A stretch of 64,000 bases of DNA, taken from assembly GCA_963677885.1 (NCBI GenBank), contig OY782500.1:1922001-1986000 (forward strand), read 5' to 3'. Each line of letters begins with the position of its first letter. Position 1 is the first letter of the stretch. The position numbers and the translations under genes are program-made. The notes beneath the pieces are model-generated. The model saw only the letters and a program-made list of their open reading frames with translations, ran no database searches and was not told the DNA's origin. This document shows positions 41,214 to 49,253 of this stretch, one piece after another. Source of the DNA: UBA1351 sp963677885. GTDB taxonomy: Bacteria; Bacillota; Clostridia; Lachnospirales; Vallitaleaceae.

Positions 41214-42230
41214 TTAATTGCCCGCTTTTCTCTGCTGAAACATAGCGTAGGCTACATCAATAATCATATCTTCCTGTCCACCTACCATTTTACGTTTACC
41301 CAACTCAAGTAGAATGTCTTTAGTATTCAAGTCAAACCTTTTAGCCGCTTTTTTGGCATGTAGGAGAAAACTTGAGTAAACACCGGCGTAACCTAACATT
41401 AGAGAGGCTGTGTCAATTGTTTGCGGTCGCTTCATCATAGGTTCTACTTTCTTTTCAGCTACATCAAGCAAGGCATCCATGTCAACTTGACACTGGTAAC
41501 CCAAGCGTTTCAGTAGTGTGACAAAAACTTCTTCCTGACAATTTCCAGCACCAGCTCCCAGTCCTCGACAGGTACCGTCAATATAAGACGCTCCCTCTTG
41601 AACAGCTGCCAAAGAATTAGCAATAGCCAATCCCAAATTGTTATGGGCATGAAATCCAATGGGAACTTTAATATTTTGTTTCAAATGACTGATGATTTCT
41701 TTCACTGTATCAGGAACTAGATATCCTGCTGAATCTGCAAGATTAACATAATCCACGCCATTGGCCTCAAAGATTTTGGCCTGTTCAAGAATTTTTTCAG
41801 GACTGGCCATATGAGTCATCATCAAGAAACCAACGACGAACATATCCATTTCCTTTGCAGCCTTAATATGCTGGATTGCCACATCCGCCTCAGTTACATG
41901 GGTAGCAATTCTCACGACAGATGCACCGCTGTCATGTGCTTCCATAAGATCATTAATCGTACCAATCCCAGGTATAAGAAGAGCACCCAGTTTTGAAGTC
42001 TTGACCACTTTTGAGGCTTCCCGAATCAAGTCAATATCTCTGGTTTGTGAAAATCCATAATTAATCGAGCTTCCTGCAAGACCATCCCCGTGACTGATTT
42101 CGATAATATCAATTCCTGCTTGGTCTAGACCCTGAGCTATTAATCTTACCTGGTCCTTTGTATAGCAGTGATTCATTGCATGACTGCCGTCGCGCAGGGT
42201 CGTATCAACAATATTGATCTTTTTATCCAT
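41214..42230 (-). CDS. mhpE: 4-hydroxy-2-oxovalerate aldolase
   Basis: This 338-residue DmpG/MhpE-type aldolase of the HMG-CoA-lyase-like barrel family cleaves 4-hydroxy-2-oxo acids to pyruvate and an aldehyde. It shows DTTLRDGSHAMNH (metal Asp, 9-21), the metal-ligand segment GFHAHNNLGLAI and GLGAGAGNCQEE. It overlaps the acetaldehyde dehydrogenase gene by eight bases. In known systems these two proteins form a complex that channels the aldehyde. No aromatic meta-cleavage genes are near, so a sugar-acid-derived substrate is likely. Confidence 0.93.
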   Translation of the reverse strand: MDKKINIVDTTLRDGSHAMNHCYTKDQVRLIAQGLDQAGIDIIEISHGDGLAGSSINYGFSQTRDIDLIREASKVVKTSKLGALLIPGIGTINDLMEAHDSGASVVRIATHVTEADVAIQHIKAAKEMDMFVVGFLMMTHMASPEKILEQAKIFEANGVDYVNLADSAGYLVPDTVKEIISHLKQNIKVPIGFHAHNNLGLAIANSLAAVQEGASYIDGTCRGLGAGAGNCQEEVFVTLLKRLGYQCQVDMDALLDVAEKKVEPMMKRPQTIDTASLMLGYAGVYSSFLLHAKKAAKRFDLNTKDILLELGKRKMVGGQEDMIIDVAYAMFQQRKAGN

Positions 42231-43104
42231 TATTGGTCTCCTCCTTCAAAAATCTTTCCAACACAAGACGTTCAGCCACATTAACTGCGGCAGAATTGAT
42301 TATATCAAGGTTTCCGGCATAGTTTGGCAGAAATTCACCTGCCCCTTCCACTTCTATAATCACGGTAACCTTATTGTCCTCAATAAGTGGGGGTGTTCTT
42401 AATTTATAGCCGGGTACGTAGGTCTGTATCTGTCCAACTATGTCGTTGACAGCCTCGGTGATAGCTTTAGGATCTGGGTTCTTCACAATTGAATATATTG
42501 TATTGGTCATCATAATCGGCGGTTCTGCAGGATTAAGAATGATAATGGCCTTTCCTCTATCCGCTCCGGCAATTACTTCCAGTGCCCTTGCCGTGGTTTC
42601 CGTAAACTCATCAATATTTGCTCTGGTTCCGGGTCCGGCACTTCTTGAAGATATACATGCCACAATTTCTGTATATTCACTGTCAGCCACACGATTGATG
42701 GCATGAGCTATAGGTACTGTAGCCTGACCCCCACAGGTGACCATGTTAAAATTCATCTCATCAGATAAATCATCAATATTCACACATGGAACAACATATG
42801 GACCAACCGCTGCCGGTGTCAAATCAATGGCAATCTTACCGGCCTCCTTAAGTTTAGGAGCATGCTGGGCATGAGCTTTTGCACTAGTGGCCTCAAAAAC
42901 AATCTTAATCTCTTCATCTTCAAGTATAGAATACAATCCGTCTGTACTGACAGTATAGCCCAGCCTTCTCGCCCTCTTGATTCCTTCTGATTCAACAAGG
43001 CCAACCATATGAGACATTTCCAAAACTTGACTTCTCATCACTTTATACATTAAATCTGTTCCGATGTTACCCGGTCCGATAATCCCAACTTTTACCTTCT
43101 TCAT
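42223..43104 (-). CDS. mhpF: Acetaldehyde dehydrogenase (acylating)
   Basis: This 293-residue DmpF/MhpF-type dehydrogenase converts acetaldehyde, NAD and CoA to acetyl-CoA. NAD-binding GIIGPGNIGTDLM is at the N-terminus, the catalytic cysteine is C124 in VTCGGQATVP, and SSRSAGPGTRANIDEFT follows. It is encoded just before and overlapping its aldolase partner, so the pair yields pyruvate plus acetyl-CoA. Confidence 0.94.
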   Translation of the reverse strand: MKKVKVGIIGPGNIGTDLMYKVMRSQVLEMSHMVGLVESEGIKRARRLGYTVSTDGLYSILEDEEIKIVFEATSAKAHAQHAPKLKEAGKIAIDLTPAAVGPYVVPCVNIDDLSDEMNFNMVTCGGQATVPIAHAINRVADSEYTEIVACISSRSAGPGTRANIDEFTETTARALEVIAGADRGKAIIILNPAEPPIMMTNTIYSIVKNPDPKAITEAVNDIVGQIQTYVPGYKLRTPPLIEDNKVTVIIEVEGAGEFLPNYAGNLDIINSAAVNVAERLVLERFLKEETNNG

Positions 43105-43119
43105 CTTCTTATCTCCTTA

Positions 43120-44052
43120 CTATCCTATTCTTTCAATCCTGACTTGGGGATACAGGTCATCCAAATCATGCTTATTGAAATACCCTGTCAGTTGATTCAT
43201 GGCATTGGCTGCACCTAGAGCATTTGCATACTGTAAGATATGGTCATCTTCCCATCCTTCCATCATGCCTATAGCACAACCTGCGAGCATGGAATCACCA
43301 CAACCTACAGTATTCACAGCATATATCTTAGGCAGCTCAGCTTTATAGATACCCTTTGGTGCTACAAGAATAGCTCCCTCAGCTCCTAAAGATATCAAGA
43401 CGTAATGAATACCCTGTTTCTGCAAACGGGTCCCCTCAATAACAAAATCTTCTTGACTGATCAATTCTTTACCTGTTAATAGCTCCATCTCTTCCCTGTT
43501 CGGTTTGATAAGTGTTGGGCAGATTCCAATACAGTCCTTTAGCAAGCTACCACTGGTATCCAATAGAAGCGGAACGTTTCTTTTTCGTGCTTCTCTAATC
43601 ATTTCCTGATACATTTGACTCTTGATTCCCTTTGGGACGCTACCAGATATGGTCACGACATCTGCCCTGTTTAGCAACTCCCGGTACTTTTGCATCATTT
43701 TGTCTCCAGCTTCTTTCGGAACTTCTTCACCTTCTTCAAGAAATTCAGTTTGAATATGACTGTCCTGATCATAAATATTTATGCAGGTTCTACTCTCACC
43801 AGAGAAAGTGACAAAATCATTTGGCAATCCATTTTTATCTGCCCCTTCTTTTATGAGATTACCTGTGTGACCACCGACTAAACCGGTAACCATAACCTCT
43901 GCCCCGGCCAGTGCTGCGACCCTGGCAACATTAATGCCTTTTCCACCAGCTCCATAAGTACACTTGGCTATTCGATTGACAGCTCCGATATGAACATGTT
44001 CAACTTCATATCTCTTGTCTACGGCAGCATTCAGTGTTACAGTGAGTATCAT
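43120..44052 (-). CDS. PfkB family kinase (1-phosphofructokinase / tagatose-6-phosphate kinase type)
   Basis: This 310-residue kinase of the LacC/FruK subfamily starts MILTVTLNAAVDKRYEV. It has the substrate motif GAGGKGINVARVAALAGAEV, the internal DVVTISGSVPKGI segment and the ATP-site/catalytic GCGDSMLAGCA motif. LacC makes tagatose-1,6-bisphosphate, FruK fructose-1,6-bisphosphate. With an AgaS-like isomerase and a class II aldolase nearby, tagatose-6-phosphate is a good candidate. The ATG at 44052 has GGAGGA six bases ahead. An IclR-type operator lies directly upstream (44066-44091). Confidence 0.88.
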   Translation of the reverse strand: MILTVTLNAAVDKRYEVEHVHIGAVNRIAKCTYGAGGKGINVARVAALAGAEVMVTGLVGGHTGNLIKEGADKNGLPNDFVTFSGESRTCINIYDQDSHIQTEFLEEGEEVPKEAGDKMMQKYRELLNRADVVTISGSVPKGIKSQMYQEMIREARKRNVPLLLDTSGSLLKDCIGICPTLIKPNREEMELLTGKELISQEDFVIEGTRLQKQGIHYVLISLGAEGAILVAPKGIYKAELPKIYAVNTVGCGDSMLAGCAIGMMEGWEDDHILQYANALGAANAMNQLTGYFNKHDLDDLYPQVRIERIG

Positions 44053-44065
44053 TTTTCTCCTCCTT

Positions 44066-44091
44066 TGTTCTATAATATTGAACAACGTTCT
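44066..44091 (-). promoter_or_regulatory. Shared IclR-type operator, copy 1 (before PfkB gene)
   Basis: The plus strand reads TGTTCTATAATATTGAAC followed by AACGTTCT. It contains GTTC-N9-GAAC and GAAC-AAC-GTTC palindromes overlapping on the central GAAC. It matches 21 of 26 bases of the element at 45875-45900 in the same orientation relative to the downstream gene. Confidence 0.7.
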
Positions 44092-44143
44092 TGTTTTAAG
44101 GTTTGAAAACAAGATAGAATTCTATCTCATTTCATTAATAAAA

Positions 44144-44911
44144 CTAGTAATAGCCAAGCTGTTTCGAGATTTCAAAGGCCACCTGTTTAACTTCCTGTGC
44201 AATTTCATCCATATTCTCTTCATGAAGCATGGCTGTAGAACTGGATACAGATATGGCAGCTACCACCTTTCTGTGTCCATCAAAAATCGGTGCTGCAATA
44301 CAGCGCAATCCAAGTTCCACCTCTTGATCATCAACAGCATATCCTTGTATCAAGACCCTTTGAAGTTCTTCACTAATTATAGCTTCATCAATTTTTGTAT
44401 TAATTGTCAAAGCCCGTCTTATCTGATTGGACAAGAGGAAATCTCTTTCACTTTCCGGTAAATTGGCAAACACCGCCTTACCGATACCCGTACAATACAT
44501 AGGAGCAAGTTTTCCGACCTGTGAATAGATGACCCTGGCATTAGGCGAATCCTGCTTATCGATATAAACCACCTCGCCATCCCTGTAGAGACCCATATGA
44601 ACAGTCATTTGAAATCTTTCCGCCAGTGATTTTAAATGAGGCTTTGCAATTTCTCGAATATCCATTCGTCCTTGAACAAGACTCCCCATAATAAAAAGTT
44701 TCAAACCAAGTCTATATCGTTTGTTATCCGGATTCTGTTCCAGATATCCAGCTTCCATCAGCGTATTAACTAAGCCGTAAACGGTGCTCTTACCCAACCC
44801 CATTTCCTTGGATATTTCTGTAATCCCAAGTTCTCTAATTGGTCCAGTAAAGCACTCCAATATTTGAAGAGCCCTATCAACCGATTGTATAATAATCCCT
44901 TTTTCTTTCAT
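44144..44911 (-). CDS. IclR family transcriptional regulator
   Basis: This 255-residue regulator has an N-terminal winged helix (LGITEISKEMGLGKSTVYGL) and a C-terminal IclR ligand domain (MTVHMGLYRDGEVVYIDKQD; GLRCIAAPIFDG). It is encoded between the fumarylacetoacetase-family gene and the PfkB gene. Both of those genes have the same partly palindromic element just upstream (45875-45900 and 44066-44091), so this protein is the natural candidate to bind there. The likely inducer is a 2-keto acid of the pathway, as is common for the family. Confidence 0.92.
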   Translation of the reverse strand: MKEKGIIIQSVDRALQILECFTGPIRELGITEISKEMGLGKSTVYGLVNTLMEAGYLEQNPDNKRYRLGLKLFIMGSLVQGRMDIREIAKPHLKSLAERFQMTVHMGLYRDGEVVYIDKQDSPNARVIYSQVGKLAPMYCTGIGKAVFANLPESERDFLLSNQIRRALTINTKIDEAIISEELQRVLIQGYAVDDQEVELGLRCIAAPIFDGHRKVVAAISVSSSTAMLHEENMDEIAQEVKQVAFEISKQLGYY

Positions 44912-44959
44912 TCATTGCTCCTTTTGTCTCATCTAACTGTATAGGATGCCCCAAAGCAA

Positions 44960-45850
44960 CTAGTCAATCCGATTGCTTAAGGTTCCGATTTTTTCGATAT
45001 AACACTCAATCAAATCTCCTGATCTTAAAAATCGCGGTGGATCAAATCCCATGCCCACACCGGATGGAGTTCCCATTGCAATGATTGTCCCAGCCTGTAA
45101 AGTCATTCCCTGGCTTAACTCATGGATGACATGCTCAATATCAAAAATAAGATTTTCTGTACTGCTGTCCTGTCGAAGTTCTCCGTTAACTCTACTCTGA
45201 ATTATTAGTTTCGGAGGATAGGAAATTTCATCTTTAGTGACAAGTACTGGTCCCATAGGTGTAAATCCATCCAGGCTTTTACCAAAATACCACTGGTTAT
45301 GTCGAGTCTGAAGATTTCTAGCACTCATATCGTTAATAATAGTATATCCAAAAATATAGTCCTGACCATTCCCATAAGGAACCTTATAGGCATCTTTGCC
45401 GATGACCACTGCAAGTTCCACCTCATAATCTAGTGTGTCAACAATCTCATCATGACTTTGAATAGATTCACCATGTGCAGTGGCTCTATTCACGCGTTTT
45501 GAAAAATAGACCGGATAGCTTCTATCCAGTTCAAAGGCTTCCTTCTTGTACCTGGCTGATTCCTTGGCATGTTCCAGGTAATTTACACCCAAGCAAATAA
45601 TATCTTGTTTTGGTCTCGGAATCACCGCAGAGAGTATGATATCATCTATTGACATCTTAAAAAGCCTGTCCTCATTAATCGCCTGTCTAAGCTTTTTCAA
45701 ATCCAGTTCAGATATACCTTCAATCAAGTCAATCATTGATGAATAAGTCAAACCCAGTTCTGTCAGTTCCACGACTCTTCTTCCATCCCGGCTAAGAACA
45801 CCTACTAAACTCTTCTCTTCTTCTTCTTTCTTAAAAGTAATAAATCGCAT
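44960..45850 (-). CDS. Fumarylacetoacetate hydrolase family protein
   Basis: This 296-residue metal-dependent FAH-fold enzyme shows IICLGVNYLEHAKES, VYFSKRVNRATAHGESIQSH, the metal-ligand segment LDYEVELAVVIGKDAY and IAMGTPSGVGMGFDPP. Members hydrolyse or hydrate 2-keto or 2,4-diketo acids, for example 2,4-diketo-3-deoxy-L-fuconate hydrolase (giving pyruvate and lactate) or 2-oxopent-4-enoate hydratase, which supplies 4-hydroxy-2-oxovalerate to the aldolase encoded downstream. Both readings fit the neighbours. It is the first gene of the IclR-controlled cluster. Confidence 0.9.
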   Translation of the reverse strand: MRFITFKKEEEEKSLVGVLSRDGRRVVELTELGLTYSSMIDLIEGISELDLKKLRQAINEDRLFKMSIDDIILSAVIPRPKQDIICLGVNYLEHAKESARYKKEAFELDRSYPVYFSKRVNRATAHGESIQSHDEIVDTLDYEVELAVVIGKDAYKVPYGNGQDYIFGYTIINDMSARNLQTRHNQWYFGKSLDGFTPMGPVLVTKDEISYPPKLIIQSRVNGELRQDSSTENLIFDIEHVIHELSQGMTLQAGTIIAMGTPSGVGMGFDPPRFLRSGDLIECYIEKIGTLSNRID

Positions 45851-45874
45851 CTCTCACTCTTCCCGCTCTTTCAA

Positions 45875-45900
45875 TGTTCGTTATTATTGAACGACGTTCT
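45875..45900 (-). promoter_or_regulatory. Shared IclR-type operator, copy 2 (before FAH-family gene)
   Basis: The plus strand reads TGTTCGTTATTATTGAAC followed by GACGTTCT, again GTTC-N9-GAAC-N3-GTTC. It lies 25 bp upstream of the FAH-family ATG. The two copies are the only occurrences I noticed. Confidence 0.7.
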
Positions 45901-45980
45901 CATTTACTCCCTTTATTTTACACCACTTCTTATCAATTTACAAGTTTCATTTATCATAAGCTTTCTAGTCAAAAATTCTC

Positions 45981-46550
45981 TTAAGCCAGCATGCCTCCAC
46001 ATTTCATACAGAACTTTCCACTTTCACTAAGGGTACCGCATATAATACACAGTCTCTGACCTTCCGGTTTATCGAAACGTTCAGGCAGGTCGACGCCTGG
46101 ATATTTTTTCACCTGGGCCTGATCATAATAGCTGAGATAAAAGTCACCTCTTTGAGATGGTTTCTTCGTTTCACAAACCAGATATTTAACTTTTCCACCT
46201 GTGGATTTACGAACATAAATATAGTACTTGTAGGTCACCTCATGATAAGAATTGTCCTTATTATCGTCATGGACATGCTTTTTCATCTTGGTCTTATAGA
46301 CAAAACCCTCAAAATGCTTCATTGAACCAATATAGGTTCTTATGGCAATGAAGACGATAATTGTAGTCATCATAACCCCCACCAACACCATGGCGACAAC
46401 CGGAACATCCTCAAACATGGAGTAGATTGCCATGCCTATGATTGCAATAATACCTAGTAGGAAGCCCCAAATCACCTGTTTACGAAAGGTCTTTTTCACT
46501 GCCATCCTAAATTCTTTAATCACCTGAGAATTCTCATTATACAAATACAT
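45981..46550 (-). CDS. Membrane protein with C-terminal zinc ribbon, unknown function
   Basis: This 189-residue protein has two membrane segments at about 28-48 and 53-72 (FLLGIIAIIGMAIYSMF; VAMVLVGVMMTTIIVFIAI). A soluble beta-rich region with HVHDDNKDNSYHEVTYKYYI follows, then a C-terminal zinc ribbon of the pattern CIICG...CMKCGG. The architecture resembles DUF-type bacterial proteins in which a double-CxxC ribbon is tethered to the membrane. I assign no function. A good ribosome site (AGGAGAG) precedes the ATG. The gene follows the MFS gene after 61 bases. Confidence 0.75.
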   Translation of the reverse strand: MYLYNENSQVIKEFRMAVKKTFRKQVIWGFLLGIIAIIGMAIYSMFEDVPVVAMVLVGVMMTTIIVFIAIRTYIGSMKHFEGFVYKTKMKKHVHDDNKDNSYHEVTYKYYIYVRKSTGGKVKYLVCETKKPSQRGDFYLSYYDQAQVKKYPGVDLPERFDKPEGQRLCIICGTLSESGKFCMKCGGMLA

Positions 46551-46611
46551 CTTGCTCTCCTTCTAACCTTTATTTGTTAACGTTTCTAGTTAAAACCAAT
46601 TTATAATACAC

Positions 46612-47859
46612 CTATAGATTTTCTTCCACCTCATGTCGAAGACCTTGGGCAAAGACTACAATAACTCCTGCTATCAAAAGACAGGTGTTGAATGCAAAGG
46701 GCAGGCGTTGGTCCATCTCCGACAGATAACCGGCAAAGGTGCCAAAAGGTGCCGTAAAGAGTATGACTATGGTATATAGAACAGCGACAATCCTTGCCCG
46801 TTCATGCCTATCCACCATCGTAACCTGCAAACTTTCTAAAAGCGGATTAATGAGGGAAAGACTGATCCCCTCCATAATAATCGATGATACAACAAAAACA
46901 TAAGCACCTTGACTTCCAAGAATCAAAAGACTTTGAGACACAATTAAAATCAAAAGGCTAATGGTTAGCGGCCATCTAAAGCGCTCTACCTTTATCTTGG
47001 GTAACACAAGAAAATAAAAGGCAAGCATAACCAGGGATTTGACCGTTGTAATCAATCCAACATAGGAGGAGTCAATGGCCAAGCGCTCTGTAACAATAAC
47101 ACCCCAGAAACTGCCGTTTATGGTGGTGACTATACTAACCAGGACCATAATGAAAACAACATAAAGGGTTTTTCCTGTGGTCAAAATATGTTTAATGGTT
47201 GTCCCATATCCCATGAGCATCTGGCTCCATGACAGGTGTTCAGTCTCCTTCATTTTCTCCAAACCTTTGTCAGTCTCATGACTCAGTTTATTAAGAATAA
47301 TAAATTTCGCCATCATACTGATGCAGGCAAAAAAGTAAATCCCTCTAATCGTAGGAATGAGCGTAAAATGATTGATCAAAACCCCTGTCAGTGGTGCAAT
47401 GAAAGCAGACAGCATACCGGTGATATGAATCCAGGAAAAAAGGGTTACCAACTGATCTTCTTCAGCGTCCTCTATAAAAAGACAGGTCCAGGATATAGCT
47501 GTCACTCTCCAGGTTCCGTTGATCATAGCTGCAATCAGGAAATACCAGTAATTTTGGGAAATTGCCCATACAAAAGTAGGGACACCCCAAGATAGAATAT
47601 CAAAAATAAAGGTTGTCCGTTTTCGACCGATCTTATCTGTAATGACACCCCCAAGAAGAGAAAAGATTACTTGGGATATCATACTCACAGTTAAGATATA
47701 TCCAATCTGGATTTGGGTTACTCCAAGGGCTCTCATATAGATGGCCACATAGGGTATATAGAGATTAAAGGGTATATTCCATAAGGGCTCTGTCAAAATT
47801 GAGACCTTGGGGTTTCCTTCCAGTTCTTTTAAAGTTTTGAACATACTAACTGCACTCAT
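46612..47859 (-). CDS. Major facilitator superfamily transporter
   Basis: This 415-residue protein has twelve predicted membrane segments. The MFS loop 2-3 motif is visible (GGVITDKIGRKRTTF). The first segment includes NLYIPYVAIYMRALGVTQIQ. No substrate-specific feature is recognised; drug or sugar efflux is possible. It lies 28 bases after the peptidase lipoprotein gene and may be co-transcribed. Confidence 0.88.
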   Translation of the reverse strand: MSAVSMFKTLKELEGNPKVSILTEPLWNIPFNLYIPYVAIYMRALGVTQIQIGYILTVSMISQVIFSLLGGVITDKIGRKRTTFIFDILSWGVPTFVWAISQNYWYFLIAAMINGTWRVTAISWTCLFIEDAEEDQLVTLFSWIHITGMLSAFIAPLTGVLINHFTLIPTIRGIYFFACISMMAKFIILNKLSHETDKGLEKMKETEHLSWSQMLMGYGTTIKHILTTGKTLYVVFIMVLVSIVTTINGSFWGVIVTERLAIDSSYVGLITTVKSLVMLAFYFLVLPKIKVERFRWPLTISLLILIVSQSLLILGSQGAYVFVVSSIIMEGISLSLINPLLESLQVTMVDRHERARIVAVLYTIVILFTAPFGTFAGYLSEMDQRLPFAFNTCLLIAGVIVVFAQGLRHEVEENL

Positions 47860-47887
47860 TGGTGTCTACCTCACAAAATATTAAGCA

Positions 47888-49174
47888 TTAAAAACTGTCA
47901 TAATTCTCATCAAGCCACTCTAGATAGGCCTGGCTTAACTCACTCTTTGTCCTACCAAGGACTGTCTGAAAAACTTCAGTGGCAGTCTTCTGGTTATTGG
48001 ATTCGAAGGTCTGATTAAGGGTGGAATCATGGAAAGGCTTCTTGCCGGCTTCCTCAAACAAGGCAATCATGGTATCCCGTCCATATACATCATGAATATA
48101 TTTCATATACAGATAGGATGTGTCGTAATAATTAACAATATCCATCCTTGTAACCGAATCCGATCCCAAATCCGTCAATTCCAAATCCTGGATAGTCTGG
48201 GTAACACCTCTCTTGGTCATTTCAGCCAACATGGAAGAATCCTTTTTGTCATAGTAAGCTGATCCATCAAACATAGCAATGCCTTCCAGCATCCACACAG
48301 GCAGGTTATTATTACACATTCTGATAGTAATATGATGTACCAGTTCGTGTTGAACAACGCCGGGATACCCCTTATAGGTATCAGGATGACCTGTGAAAAG
48401 TTTCAGCGATTCATCAGGTTCAGACCAACCTGTAAAGAGCCAGGGATTAGAAGGTATACACCTCTGTCTAAGCATTTCTTGACTGTAAAATAGCTTCATT
48501 TCATAATCGTCTAAGGGTTTCAGCTCATACATCAGGTCCAGGTGGTCAAAGGCATCATCCAGCATTTGCCTAAACTCATCAACCCTTTCCTCACCTTCCA
48601 TATATTTGACCAGGAATCTGTCTGTCTCCAGTATTTCAAAATCATACCCATAATCCATCCAGCCATTTTCTTCTCTAACAAAAAGCAAAGGATAGGAAAA
48701 ATCAAAGGTCTCATTGGTCTCATGATGTTGATGAATAACCACCCTTCCGGAGTTTTCATCAATCATCTCAACAGACTCTACTTCCAAGGACAGGTCATGG
48801 ATCCGCTCATCGATCATTTCCATAAACCACCGTTCCTGTTCGTTATAAAAAAACTGATTGTTTCTGGTTATGGCTGACATATAAAGGTCATAATCTTCTT
48901 CCTCAATGGCCCGAACCCTGTCTGCAATAATAGACGGGACAGCCCTATCAAGATCAGTATTTTCTTCTACAATCACTAAGGGTTCTTCTTTATTCTCACC
49001 ATCCTCAGCCTGATTACTTTCAACTTCATTAACAGAAACATCACTGTTTTTTCCTAACTCTTCTTTGCCATCCTTACATCCACTCATAACAAAAACAGCA
49101 ATTACCAAGACAAGAATCACTTTCAGCGAGAAAAAATGGCCCATATCCATTATTCCATGCATATATTTTCTCAC
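47888..49174 (-). CDS. HExxH peptidase-like lipoprotein (peptidase MA family type)
   Basis: This 428-residue protein starts with a GTG at 49174 that has AAGGAGG eight bases ahead. The signal peptide VILVLVIAVFVMSGC carries a lipobox, so the protein is anchored outside the membrane. An acidic linker follows, then an NTF2-like region (VRAIEEEDYDLYMSAITRNN). A gluzincin metallopeptidase domain has HELVHH near residue 278 and the downstream glutamate in WMLEGIAMF. It is probably a surface zinc protease or peptidoglycan-associated hydrolase. It is encoded after the Memo-like gene, from which a terminator separates it, and before the MFS gene. Confidence 0.82.
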   Translation of the reverse strand: MRKYMHGIMDMGHFFSLKVILVLVIAVFVMSGCKDGKEELGKNSDVSVNEVESNQAEDGENKEEPLVIVEENTDLDRAVPSIIADRVRAIEEEDYDLYMSAITRNNQFFYNEQERWFMEMIDERIHDLSLEVESVEMIDENSGRVVIHQHHETNETFDFSYPLLFVREENGWMDYGYDFEILETDRFLVKYMEGEERVDEFRQMLDDAFDHLDLMYELKPLDDYEMKLFYSQEMLRQRCIPSNPWLFTGWSEPDESLKLFTGHPDTYKGYPGVVQHELVHHITIRMCNNNLPVWMLEGIAMFDGSAYYDKKDSSMLAEMTKRGVTQTIQDLELTDLGSDSVTRMDIVNYYDTSYLYMKYIHDVYGRDTMIALFEEAGKKPFHDSTLNQTFESNNQKTATEVFQTVLGRTKSELSQAYLEWLDENYDSF

Positions 49175-49203
49175 TTGTTTCGCCTCCTTTTCCAACTCAA
49201 AAA

Positions 49204-49233
49204 AGCCTATATTCATTGTATCAAATATAGGCT
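49204..49233 (-). terminator. Intrinsic terminator after the Memo-like gene
   Basis: AGCCTATATT (49204-49213) and AATATAGGCT (49224-49233) form a 10-bp stem, followed on the minus strand by six T. It lies 15 bases before the peptidase ribosome site, so peptidase expression needs read-through or a promoter inside this stretch. Confidence 0.85.
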
Positions 49234-49253
49234 GAAAGTACATCACTTATTCA

